From Aquanectria penicillioides (Eukaryota; Ascomycota; Sordariomycetes; Hypocreales; Nectriaceae), in NCBI GenBank assembly GCA_003415625.1, contig PYIU01000007.1, positions 992,001 to 1,056,000 on the forward strand: a DNA stretch of 64,000 bases, read 5' to 3'. The notes under the pieces were generated by a model, which was given only the letters and a program-made list of their open reading frames with translations, ran no database searches and was not told where the DNA came from. The number at the start of each line of letters is the position of its first letter. Position 1 is the stretch's first letter. The translations under genes and the position numbers were made by a program. Of this stretch, positions 22,312 to 32,977 are shown in pieces.

Positions 22312-23369
22312 TTAAAAGATAGCTACTCCATTTGGAGGACTCGCGACGCCACCAGGGACCTACGAAAGGTTAATAGTGAATAAAAGGAATAAAAAATATG
22401 AGATGCTTACCTTCAGAGGCATACTGGAGAAGAAGAATGACCATCTTCCTCGGGTTCGGCATTCTTCGCTCAGCTTCTCCAGGTCAAAAAGCTCGCCAAT
22501 TGGCATTCCCCATCCCGCCAAGAGCCATTCATGCATCCAAAAATCAGGGTTTTGACATGGCCAAGCTTCCATGCTGGGTTGGTCGCCCGCAATAGCCGAA
22601 AAGTTTTGATCCCAGAGCCAACGAAGAGTCTCCTCGGACGACTCGATACCGATTGCAGGCGGTGATGTTTTGTCTGCCAATGCTTGACATTCAATGTCCG
22701 AAAGTTGATTATATCCACGGACCCAGCCAGTGCGGATAAACAAGATGTCGCCGTCCTGAAATGTCGTGCCCTGGCTAGCTGCAACTTCTTTCAGTGTTGA
22801 AACGGAGATGGCTGTGCTCTTAAATAATGCGGGACTCAATCCTTTGGCTTCTGCCCAAGCCGCGTAGTCGAGTAGGACTCCGCGACCGATAATACCTCCT
22901 CGTTCCACCCAAGCTACGGTTGAAAATTAGTTGCATACTGGAAGCAAGTACCTGGGTATGTCTCCAAACCTTGTGTTCCGATCGCACTAGATGTCAAAAG
23001 ATCATCCAACGTTCTTCCATTGAACCAAAGCTTTTCTTTCTGATATGCATAGTGTCGGAAACCATCCCATTGCGAACTGCTCTGAGTATTGAACGTCAAT
23101 GAGTCGTCATTGACAGAGCGGGGATGCTTTGTCTTGATGGCATGTGAAAAAGGAGCGCGACCAAAGCAAGGCTTTGACATTCGATCCAGTGGCCAATCTG
23201 TCGACACTCGCACGCCGTCGCGAATTTCGGATGCAGCTCGAGCGACGACTTCGGGAGTTAGCAGGTTCAGCATGCCGCACTCATCAGCATCGCCAAAGAG
23301 GCCCCAAGCATTGCCATGAGGCCCATCCTTTCGAAGAGGAAGTGAATCAAAGGATGGCTTGGAAGGCAT
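22312..23369 (-). CDS. Cyclase-family hydrolase (kynurenine-formamidase-like, PF04199)
   Basis: A 322-residue protein from three exons (23369-22952, 22913-22411, 22359-22312), joining in frame. It belongs to the fungal branch of the 'putative cyclase' family. Landmarks are GNAWGLFGDADECGMLNLLTP near the N-terminus, SSQWDGFRHYAY in the metal-site region, RGVLLDYAAWAEAKG, and GDILFIRTGWVRGY. Bacterial members hydrolyse N-formylkynurenine or other amides and lactones with Zn or Mn. The bacterial HxGTHxDxPxH motif is here SQWDGFRH, keeping the Asp and second His but not the first His. It is the first of three minus-strand genes with the transporter and regulator, so it probably hydrolyses an amide or lactone imported by the cluster. 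The substrate is unknown. Confidence 0.83.
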
Positions 23370-23810
23370 CGGGGTTCTGCGCTTGAATTTCCTGTCTCGT
23401 TACGATGTCAATGGAGTCTCGCTGGTTGGCTATGCACAACGCCGAAGATTAGATGCAGGTGAGGGGAAGGTTGCGAGGGCATTCTCAGGATAATAATCCG
23501 TCAAGTAACGGTTTTCGCAGTGGTGTTCCCGGCCATATTCCGGGCGTTGATAAACCGAATCATGCCCCGCAAATGTCGCAATCGTGTCGCTTAGAGGGCC
23601 CGTCATGCGCCTATCCATTACGAACTAGCCGATCTCGCCTTGATTTGACCCGAAATTGGGCAACAGTCCCCACGACAAATAGAGAAGGTCTTTGAATTGT
23701 GTTTCTTTACGAATCTCTCAGTTCCTATGAAAAAATGTGGTTGAAAATGCGGTTGAACGACTGTCTCGTGCAGCCCCCATCGCATTTCTGCTTCATCCTT
23801 CTTCATCCAA
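23370..23810. other. Intergenic region
   Basis: About 440 bp holding the hydrolase promoter and the 3' flank of the transporter gene. No gene seen. Confidence 0.35.
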
Positions 23811-25653
23811 CTAATACCGCTCTTCTTCAGAGAAGTGCTTTGGCTCAAATGGTAGACATGTTGCAATAATCGCAATAACACCATACAAGGCAACCAAGAC
23901 CCAGATAGGGACACTCGTGGACAGGTCTCCGAAAGTAGCAATAAAAGGAGCCGAGAGAGATGCAATTCTTCCGCTAGCCAATGCCAACCCCGAACCGGTA
24001 CCACGGAATGCTGTCGGCATAACCTCAGGCGTGTATCTGGATAAAGCTATCAGACAAAATCAAATTTTGATAGGAGGCAGAATGAGTTTCTCACGCGTAA
24101 AGAATTGCATAGAATGCATTTTGCCAAAAGCTGATCATGCTGGAAAATGCAATATTGCTACCCTCGTTTCTGACTGTTGTAAAGCCACCACAAAAAGCGG
24201 CTGCGCAGAGGGCTGTAAGTGCCATTGAACGTCTGCGTCCCAAAAATGGAATATTCACCAGAAATGTCGAGAGGATTGGACCAAAGATGCCAACCGTTGA
24301 TGAAATAGCATAGTCGCGGTAGGTTTGAAAAGTACTGCCATCACCGAGGCTTGCTCCTCTATTTTGGAGATAGATCGGAAGATATAGAGTGTAGACAGGA
24401 TATCTAGTGGAAAGGTCAGTCAATACTCAAACAATACGACATATACTTGGAGCTTGCATCATGAGACTCACGCAACGCCAATGCACGCCCATAATAACAT
24501 GACTCCAGCAGTGGAGATTGACTGTTTCCTAGTCGTGAAAAGGCCGCGAATACTCGCCATAATACCCTTCCAGTTCTGATTTATCTCTGGCCCTTGGGAA
24601 ATTGCTGTAGATTGTCGAAAATCATCCGGTGAGAGGGAAAAGTTGGACCGCTGGTTGATGCGAGCCATCTCGGTGAGGGCAACCACTGCTTCATCAAACT
24701 TGCCCTGAGACACAAGCCATTTTGGAGACTCTTCCATTTTCATGAAGAATATTCTAATTGAAGCCATGATGAAAGCCAGTCCTCCAATGAGGAGGTACTG
24801 GTAGCGCCAGCCCATGTTATCCGAGTTTTTACAGGTGGATGACGTACTGTCGGCTGCACAGGAGAAATTAGCCATCAACGGCCAAGCTAGATCACAGAAT
24901 TATTAAAAAGACCCTCACCCGGAACCGTCTTGCAAACTCACCCAACAAGCCTCCGATAGAACTTCCCAGTCCCCACCACAAGGGCAAGGCAGTTAATAGA
25001 TAATCTTTAGATTTAGGCAGACATTCGATGAAGACAGTCAAGTCAATGGCAACTATTCACTGTTAGTTTGTGTCAATGTCATGTTGTAATATCACATACA
25101 GTTACCGCCGGCACCCACTGCCTGGAGCCCAATGAAGACACAGAGGGCGGCGAAATTAGGGGATCCTGCGCAGACTAGAGTGAAGACAGTCACCGCCATC
25201 AGGGAGACTCTCCATACTAGACGACGTCCGACAATATCGACAGCAAAGCCACATAAAATTGCGCCAACAAGTGAGCCTGCATACAGCGCAGCGATGATCA
25301 TTGACGGGTATTCAACTACCCATTGCTTTTGAACTTGAGGTAAAACAAGTCCCACAGCCACAGGAAGCATCTGTGAAAGAGTTAGAACAGATTTGGCAGT
25401 CTCAGGAGATGTGGGTTGATGCTGGAGCGTAGCTGACCTGGTCGAGCAAGAACCCAAATCCGCAGGTGCAAAAGAGCCCCCATTGGTATTTTCCAAACCC
25501 AATCTCTTCGATTGCATGGTTCACCCGAGCCATGTTGTGAGATGAAATATTCTCGTCGTCAAAAATGGAGCCTTCCCCTTTGGAAAGGGTACGGTCAATC
25601 TCCATCTTTTTCTCGCTCTCCATGTTCGTCATTCTTGGGGATTGATAGGTCAT
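23811..25653 (-). CDS. MFS transporter (metabolite:H+ symporter type)
   Basis: A multi-exon major facilitator protein. Fragments read in order from 25653: a charged N-terminus with IEEIGFGKYQWGLFCTCGFGFLLDQ; PSMIIAALYAGSLVGAILCGFAVDIVGRRLVWR (loop 2-3 motif DIVGRR); GLQAVGAGGN; LPLWWGLGSSIGG; NMGWRYQYLLIGGLAF; EESPKWLVSQGKFDEAV; then YPVYTLYLPIYLQNRG, NIPFLGRRRSMALTAL, and YTPEVMPTAFRGTGSGLA, ending FSEEERY. This is the SV2/sugar-phosphate-like MFS type with PESP-like and PEVxPTxxRGTG signatures, usual for carriers of organic acids and similar metabolites. Five to six introns are needed; the exact borders are hand-predicted. It lies between the hydrolase and the regulator, so it probably imports the cluster substrate. 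Confidence 0.87.
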
Positions 25654-26488
25654 TCAACTGCAGCAATCAGAAAGCAGAATGAATAACGGAATGTTTCTAG
25701 ATAGTGCAGAGGTTGTCGTGTTTTTGGCTGGGACATTACAGTGCTCCAAGGACATATTTATATCAATTGGTTTGATAAGGGTTGAGGTTTCAACAGGGGA
25801 CTATGATCTATTTTGCGGGGAAGCGAATCAGATTTGCGAGGGAGCCGATGCCAACTATCGTGAAAAATGGGGACGGAATTTGAATCATTTGGCAAGGTTT
25901 CGGAAACCTGCCAGACCCCGACGATTCAGCGCGGATGGTGGGAATATTGCATATCATGATGTTCAAATAGCCAATCAAACTGCACCCCTTTTGCTATCGC
26001 CCTTGCTATTCGGAATTTCGGGCTCCAATTACAAAAAGAAGTGCTACTAGATCACACGTATTTCGCAATCTAGGGCGTTTTCTTGAGGTTTACTTTCGGG
26101 AAAGCCTCAAATCCCGCTCACGTGTCACAGCCAGAACCTTGACGAATCTAACCCAAGTTTACCTAGTCGAGACTTCAGAATGATAGGGATTTATCACATG
26201 TCCTATCTTACATCCAATGATGGAATTCCGGGACGGTTTAGCATCAACCACTTCGGAGAATGGATCATTTCCGCTCACGTGAAAACTTGGTGGCCTTGTT
26301 ATCTTTCCCTTCAATGCTCACGATATTTGATCACCCGAGATCCCAGTAATAGGATGATTCTGTAGATAAGTGAGACAGTATTTGCGATGCTGAGTCATTA
26401 CAGGAATGGAATCGACGTCCATGTCACTCTCCCAGGTTGTTTCAAACTTTTCAAGAGTGCCCTCTTGGTGATGATTATTTCTATATCT
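25654..26488. other. Intergenic region between transporter and regulator
   Basis: About 830 bp with a TATA-like stretch (atatttatatca, about 25752-25765) upstream of the transporter start. No supported gene. Confidence 0.35.
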
Positions 26489-28786
26489 CTAAAATATGTC
26501 TGCCAAGAAAGAATCGGACAGAAATTGATCCAGAAAAGGGGCTTCAAACCCTTCAAAAGTTTTGTGTGCCGAACTATCTAGCCCATTGGGACCAATTGAA
26601 GGGTCTAATTGTGCATCAGGGTCTGCTACGGGATGAATGAATGTTGTTGTAACATGGAGCGTGGTACTAGGCGATGCATTATCTTTGACTGCCAACTGAG
26701 ACACATGTGGGTCTACTGAGGTAGTATTAGAAATACTGGAGTCAAGCAGCTCCCAAAGTAACTCGGGCTGAAATCTGATAGTGGTGCTCTCGGGGAGTCC
26801 TTCTTGCTGACTCTGGTCAACTTCTGACTGCAGTTGCTGGAGAGTTCTCAGCTGATGATGAATATTAGCGTCTGTTATTTTTCACCCCTCACGAACTTTG
26901 ACTTGCCTTATGTGCAATATGTGGCCAATAACTGGACAGTCGAATGAGCAGGTTTTCGAATTTCTTGAGGTTATTTCTAGCCTTCCTCGCGACCTCGGGA
27001 TCACGGGCGAATTGAAAAAGCCAGGGTACCGTAGCGGTCGCCGCAACGGCACATCCAATTAAAGGATCACAGATTTGGAACGGCAAGTCCTCGCACATTT
27101 GGACAAGGCGGGCAACCCATTCATAATTGAATAGTGCCTGGTCCACGGTTTGTTGGAGAAATGAGCGGGGCTGAGAAACTCCCTTCACACCCCTCAGTGC
27201 CACGAGCTGAATGAATGGATTCTCTAGGGCCGCTTTTGCAGCGTGGGAGATGATTTGTGTGGATAGCCAAGGTGTCCAGTATTCTCTGTGTGCTTCCAGA
27301 TCTGAAGGTGAGCGATCTGGGAATAATACATGGCGAAGCAGATGTTTTCGAGATAGAGTGATTTCCGTTTCGTAGAACTTGACAGATAATTGGGCATATT
27401 TCGAGGTGGATAGCCATGGGCGATCAATTATTCCAGACTGGATGTCTTTTAAATATGACATTATGTCGCCCCATATTGAAATAGCATGAATGCAGCACGC
27501 ATTAATGCCCAGGTCTTGGCTTTCTATCTCGTGTGCGTCAGAAAGATCTGGGCAGTGACTCTTCCTGCCGTCTAACAATTCAAGGGGATATGGCTGCGCA
27601 GGACTCTGTGGAAAGTCAGGATGCCATAAATTTTCCGACCAGTTGCAAAGCCTCGGTGTGAACACTTTCTCAAGAGTTATGATGCTCCAATGGCATCTCA
27701 AAAGGGCATCTGAAATGTAAGAGGATCGCTGTTGACGTATTGAGAAACTTTGAAGGGCTTCTAGCCTAGAGGCAGTCCCAATGGTCATCCATGCTCGGGC
27801 ATGGTGGCCATCTGAATCATAATCAGCACATGTAACATGACTTTCCAAACTTGCGCAAGGTCTTACCCATAATTTCGCATAGAGCCAACAGGCACAACGA
27901 TTGAAGTACCTCGACTTTCATATTTCCTTCGGCGGATAACTCCATGGCTATATTCCGAGAACAAGTGGTGTAAAATTCGATTGCCTCAGACTCTCTGCCG
28001 CGGTAGAATGAAGGGCTAGAGTAGTGAAGCCCCAGGGCTAGAAACCCCCATCGTAAATAATATGGAAATGATAGAAGCTGATCTTTTAAATATTCCAAAT
28101 TGAAAAGAGGTAATGGCTGAAAGTATATCTTTTTGTGGTAAACATCAACAAGCTGGTCGACTACTTCCGGCGAGGGTTCCGGATCTGTTGGAAGCCTAGG
28201 AGCCCAGTCAGATGAGCATACCGTATTGATACAGATTTTATGCGATTACCATGTGCTATTATACGACAGCGGGGTATTAGAAATGTCTGAGGAATTTACA
28301 GGAGCTTCGACGGCGCTGCCTTGAGGATGGTATGTGGTGGTACCATTCGGTTGTGTTACGGTACAACTATATGTTGGGAGTTTTTTCGTTAGCAGCCTCA
28401 TTGGGGTGATTCTCGATGGTGAAATTATGTTGTATTATGTATCAAGATAGCAGCAGGTGATTTGCAGCTGTTGTGTGGGGGGGCGGCATGGGGCAACAGG
28501 CACCGCTATGCATGATGAATTTGAGTACCTTTTTGTTGCATTATCGTCTTTATTTCCTGCATCTGGGTTTCGCCGGGGCAGATAAATGCAGGTCTGGTTC
28601 AGACGGCGGCAAAAAGAGCAAGTAGGCTTCTCCGCAGGACATTTTGTTTTTTTCTGGCTATATCGAGTGTGTAAGTCGACTGCACAAGCCCCATGCTGGA
28701 CGGGCCAACCCATAGCGGAGCACTTACCGACACCGCTCACAAGAGTGCCGAATACGGCGTCGTTTTGGTGTCTGGGATCTTTTCAT
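26489..28786 (-). CDS. Zn2Cys6 fungal transcription factor, likely regulator of the 22-31 kb cluster
   Basis: The start at 28786 opens MKRSQTPKRRRIRHSCERCR; an intron follows immediately, and splicing gives the rest of the binuclear cluster: QKKTKCPAEKPTCSFCRR and TCIYLPRR. The six-cysteine motif is therefore split by an intron inside CERCR. Later exons carry the fungal transcription-factor domain: VVDQLVDVYHKKIYFQPLPLF, GFLALGLHYSS, LLALCEIMG, DGHHARAWMTIGTASRLE, then a long helical region ending SSYWPHIAHK, and a last exon to FLADIF. The exons between about 28100 and 28500 and near 26700-26890 are less certain. It shares a divergent promoter with the flavin oxidase, which suggests it controls the cluster. 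Confidence 0.82.
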
Positions 28787-29298
28787 TGCTAGTGGCGAGT
28801 CCTGGGCAGGTTTCTTGCTGGGGCTGGCTGGAGTAATGGACAGAGTCCGGATCCTTGATCGTCGATGATATCTCACCGTTTCCGGAGTGGGGATGGAAAA
28901 CAAGCAAATCCCGCCCCCAGCGCAAGGTTTGGGTCGTCACGTGAGCGGAGATGGGCACTTTTCGGCACATTGTGTAATCCGTGATGCGTCCGGCGATACC
29001 AATCACTGAAGTGACATGACCAAATCACCATGTAAATTGCTATCAGCACCCGGTTAGTGCCGGTGTTACTCTTTTCAATCAATGGTTGAATTTCTCCGCA
29101 AAAACAACGGATGTAGCATCAGCGACACAAGCCGAGCCCCAAACTCCGTGCCCACATCCCAACGTCTTGCGTCAAACCCACCCTACCAATTATGCGGGTG
29201 GAATTGTAAGGGCCGCCTATGGGTATAAGAGTACATGTAGGCTGTAGACTGTTGAGTGATCACACCTATTGTGATTATTCCCTCTTTCTCAATTTGCA
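28787..29298. promoter_or_regulatory. Divergent promoter between regulator and flavin oxidase
   Basis: About 510 bp separate the two divergent starts. A TATA-like box is present on the oxidase side. The arrangement suggests coordinate control of the two genes. Confidence 0.5.
29224..29229 (+). promoter_or_regulatory. TATA-like box of the flavin oxidase gene
   Basis: TATAAG within GGGTATAAGAG lies about 75 bp before the start codon, a normal distance for a fungal TATA element. Confidence 0.4.
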
Positions 29299-30674
29299 AT
29301 GTCCCTTCCACCTCCAAAAGATGCGCCGCTTATCATAGTGGGCGCTGGCGTTTTCGGCCTGGGGCTGGCCTACGAGCTCGCCACCCAAAGAGGGTATACA
29401 AACATCACTGTCCTTGACCGGTACATGCCTCCAGTTCCGGATGGAAGCAGTGTTGACGTTTCACGCATTATTCGCTCGGAATATGCCGACCCCCTCTACT
29501 CAACTCTCGCCGTGGATGCTCTCAAGCAATGGCGCAGCCCAGACTGGTCATCTCAGTATTATGAAGATGGCTTTGTCATGATCGCCCCCAATCGCGATAG
29601 CCCTTACATGGAGAGGTATCGTTCCATGCGGGAAACACAGAAGAGCAAGCAGCCTATGGATATTTTTGAGTCTCATGAAGCCGATACAAAGACTAGGGCT
29701 CTCTATCCCGGAGTTCAGGCTCAACTAAAGGGCACTATCGTGTTGCACAATACACTTGGGGGGTGGGCCAATGCCCAGGCCGCGATTCAAGGTCTTGCTA
29801 CAAGATGTACCTTGGCAGGAGTGTCGTTCATCACTGGCGCCCATGGAACAGTTGTATCGCTTGAAAAAGTTGGATCGAAGATCACTGGAGTCAAGACAGC
29901 AGCAGGCACCAAGTTGTTTGCGGAAACAGTTGTGCTTGCAACTGGTGCATGGACCAATCGCCTTGTTCCCGACATGAACCACAACATTCTAGCTGTTGGC
30001 CAACCAGTTGCGTTCATCCAGTTGACTCCAGAAGAGGCCAAACGAGTGAGCAAGATGCCTGTCATGATCCACACTACCACAGGAGTGTTTTGCTTCCCGC
30101 CTACGCCAGATACTCATCTGCTCAAACTAGCCCGGCACGGTTTTGGTTTTTCCACAAAGGTCGACACAAGTGACGGTCGCGTCATTTCGTCCCCTCGACT
30201 AACAGGTAACAACGCGGCTTCTGGATATCTGCCTGACGATGCGGAGCAAGCACTCCGAGAGGGTGCCAAATTCTTCTTCCCTGAATTTGGAGATCGCCCG
30301 TGGGCTAGGCTTAGGATGTGTTGGTACACAGATACTCCTAATGGCGACTTCATGGTTGACTACCATCCCAATGTGAATGGCCTATTTTTCGCAACTGGTG
30401 GCTCTGGGCAGTATGTGAACCCTTTTCTTACCATACATGCCAATTTATGTCCGGACCCTTGCTAACATTTCAAACAAGTGCATTCAAGTTCCTCCCTGTC
30501 CTTGGTAAACATGTCGCCGACTGCTTTGAAGGGAAAGCATCGCCGGCGCTTAGGGAAAAGTGGGCCGCCCGACCGGCTTCGAGCAGCACTTCTAGTACAG
30601 TGATGCCCGGTGATGGAAGTCGAGGCGGACCGCCGCTGCGAGCAGTGACGAGTCAAGAACAGGCGAAATTGTAA
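29299..30674 (+). CDS. FAD-dependent amine oxidase (sarcosine/pipecolate/fructosyl-amine oxidase family), peroxisomal
   Basis: A 435-residue flavoprotein of the D-amino-acid oxidase superfamily, two exons (29299-30410 and 30479-30674). The N-terminal dinucleotide-binding motif is IIVGAGVFGLGLAYELA, followed by DRYMPPVPDGSSVDVSRIIR, typical of the MSOX/fructosyl-amine oxidase branch. A Cys in RMCWYTDTPNGDFMVDYHP aligns with the covalent-flavin Cys of monomeric sarcosine oxidase. Splicing the intron joins GGSGQ/HAFKFLPVLGKHV, the expected flavin-site end. The protein ends -AKL, a type-1 peroxisomal targeting signal, after a Ser/Gly/Pro-rich tail. It oxidises the C-N bond of a secondary amino acid, releasing H2O2; sarcosine, pipecolate, saccharopine and Amadori products are all possible. 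Confidence 0.88.
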
Positions 30675-31216
30675 GATAACCTGACTATAAATTATAGCCG
30701 AGCAATTTCAAACTTCAAATACATGGAATGGGGAAATATTGAATTGTTATCAATTCAATCAATATTGAGATTCTCCAAATCTAAGCGTTCTCTACCGGAC
30801 GCGACGTCAATTGAAACCTCCTTATGTTGTCACATTTATCCAGGCTAATTCTGAATTGGTTCCCTCGTTCCTTGAGTTGATGACATGGCTCTGAGGAATC
30901 TTTTCTTCTAAAAGAATTTCTCGAAATCAAATCGGACATTGTCACTGTAATGCAGGTTGAGTCACTTGTCACCAGGGTCATCATTAAATTAATGATAACG
31001 CTCAGAGGTGTGAATTATCATAGCCGTTGGCCGGAGTGAATCTGCATGGAACAAAATAAACGACTCTGAATTTTTGATTAGAAACTTCCTTTATCATCAC
31101 GCTCTTTTTGCTGGCCCCTATCATTTATATCCTTTCCTACCTGCCCAGATTTGAACATTTATTTTGCCTCGCATTGAACACTCGCCAAGAACACTGCCAA
31201 AAAAAACACTAGCAAG
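30675..31216. other. Intergenic region before the cysteine-rich protein
   Basis: About 540 bp without a supported gene, holding the oxidase 3' flank and the promoter and leader of the secreted protein. A TATA-like run (ATTTATATCC) is near 31124-31133. Confidence 0.35.
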
Positions 31217-31708
31217 ATGAAGTTCATTGGACTAAGTACCCAAAGATCCGTCATTGAAGCTGTCTCTAACTGACAAATTGCAGTTTACTTGCCTCTTGCT
31301 TTGATAGGCCAAAGCTCGGCTCATGTCAAGGAAACGAAGCAACCTGTGCTGGGACCTGCTCACTGCCTTCCTGGACTAGAATTCTGTGCCCGTCCACCTT
31401 TCAATTACCGGTGTAGCCGAAGTGGGGGTTTGTTTTATGACAACAGTCATTCCGATTGCACCTCTTATTGCAACTGCCTGCCCGGCTCAGTAAGGCTCGA
31501 GACGAACGAAGCAGACCCTTGTCAGACGACATGTACCTTCGGTTATGGCTGGTGCCAGAGTGCGCCTTACAATTATCGCTGTGACGGTTCCGGGCGGCTA
31601 CATAAAGATCGTAGTCACGGCAGCTGTGATAGATTCTGCTGGTGTGGTTGTACAGAGGCTCTTTCAGGTTTGCACCTGTTAAACTTTGGTGGTAAGCTGG
31701 CAGGTTGA
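31217..31708 (+). CDS. Small secreted cysteine-rich protein with two cysteine modules
   Basis: A 147-residue protein from exons 31217-31235 and 31284-31708; the 48-nt intron has a CTAAC branch site. Splicing creates a signal peptide, MKFIGLIYLPLALIGQSSA. The mature part holds two copies of the same module, C-x6-C-x8-C-x14-C-x3-C-x-C: the first starts CLPGLEFCARPPFNYRC and the second CTFGYGWCQSAPYNYRC. The phrase NYRC and a following SH-S/G-C are conserved between copies. I do not recognise the family. Size, secretion and even, probably disulfide-bonded cysteines are typical of secreted effectors or antimicrobial or adhesive proteins, but the function is unknown. Confidence 0.75.
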
Positions 31709-31964
31709 TGAAGCCAAAATATGCACCGAAAAGTCCAGTCAATAACGTATATGAGACCAAATGAATTTAATTTTTTAATGTATTATGTCGACTTGAAAAA
31801 GTAAGAATCACCGCTATGTACTATTCATCTATGTTTCCGATCCTTCATCATAACCAAAATCAAAACATGCCTGTTTGGGTTTGTCCAGGCTTGTGCGAAA
31901 TAAACAAAGGGCGTGAAAGCCACCAAAACCATGTAATATGTCCCTTCTAGCGCTAAATTCGAAT
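31709..31964. other. Short convergent intergenic region
   Basis: About 260 bp between the convergent 3' ends of the cysteine-rich protein and the RTA1-like gene, AT-rich. Nothing else seen. Confidence 0.35.
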
Positions 31965-32977
31965 CATTTAGCCTCGAGTGTGATTTCTGTGTCAGACAGC
32001 CGGTTCGACTTTGGGGCACTAAGCTTATCTTCGCCGACGAGACCCGGGTGTCCGATGCATAGGGAGAAGACAGCAAGGACAATAAGACTGTGTCAAATGT
32101 GAGTCAATATTCCCATAAATAACAGTAAAGATTCGTCACTTACACTCCTTCTAGACCAATAAACAGACCCTCATCAGTAATGAGATCCGAGTTTGTATAG
32201 CCTTTGCTCAATTCGTAACATCGGAAGCCACATCGACCGAGAATCAGAATTACGGCGGTGCTGAGGAATCCGAAGAAAAGTCGCATTCGAATGCTAAGCG
32301 AGGAGGCGGATGACGAGCGGAAGTATCTAATCAAATAGTCTCCGAGAATGATGCAGAAGGCGACGAGAACGACGACCTGGAGGGCGAGACCAGCCATGGC
32401 AACGTCGATTCCGGTCTGACTTGAGCCTGAGCTAACGGTTGACATTGCTCCACCCGCAGCTTGCAGAGTCAGGCAGACCATGTCAGCCGGGATGAAGATC
32501 CACCAAATAACCTTGGGCTTGATTCGTGAGATTTCGGGGGCGAAGCTCGAAATGCTGGAGGGTGGACCTAGTCAGCGTATGTGGCATGGGGAAGGCGAAG
32601 ATTTTAGGTGCTTACATCTTGGAGAGCGTCACGTAGATTGCGGCGGTGTAGAAGACAGGCCCACTGGTGATGAAGACGATCTGGATCATGAACCCACCAA
32701 AGGACCATGGGTTGCTGTACAAAATAATGCGGCCGACATACCCGACAATCTCAACAAGACAGCCAAGAATCATCATAATCATGTAGAACCAAGATTTCCA
32801 GCGGATGCCGAGGTAGATGTGAACGAGCATGGCGATGGCATAGAGGGCGATGAAGACGCTGTTTGCTGCCAGGCTAGGGCGGTACTTGTAAACACTCCAA
32901 TGGATATCGCACAGGGCCAGTGTGCAGTTGGCTCCAGGGCCGAAGAAGATAAAATTGCCAGGGTTTTGTTGGGCCAT
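31965..32977 (-). CDS. RTA1-like lipid-translocating membrane protein
   Basis: A seven-helix membrane protein of the fungal RTA1/RTM1 family. From the start at 32977, exon 1 gives YKYRPSLAANSVFIALYAIA, then GCLVEIVGYVGRIILYSNPW and IVFITSGPVFYTAAIYVTLS, the family's core motifs. After an intron comes VIWWIFIPADMVCLTLQAAGG, then AFCIILGDYLIRYF and GFRCYELSKGYTNSDLITDEG. A last intron precedes LIVLAVFSLCIGHPG and the cytosolic tail ending TLEAK. These proteins protect against drugs or export lipids and sphingoid bases in yeast. The substrate is unknown here, and the length is normal for the family. Confidence 0.88.
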
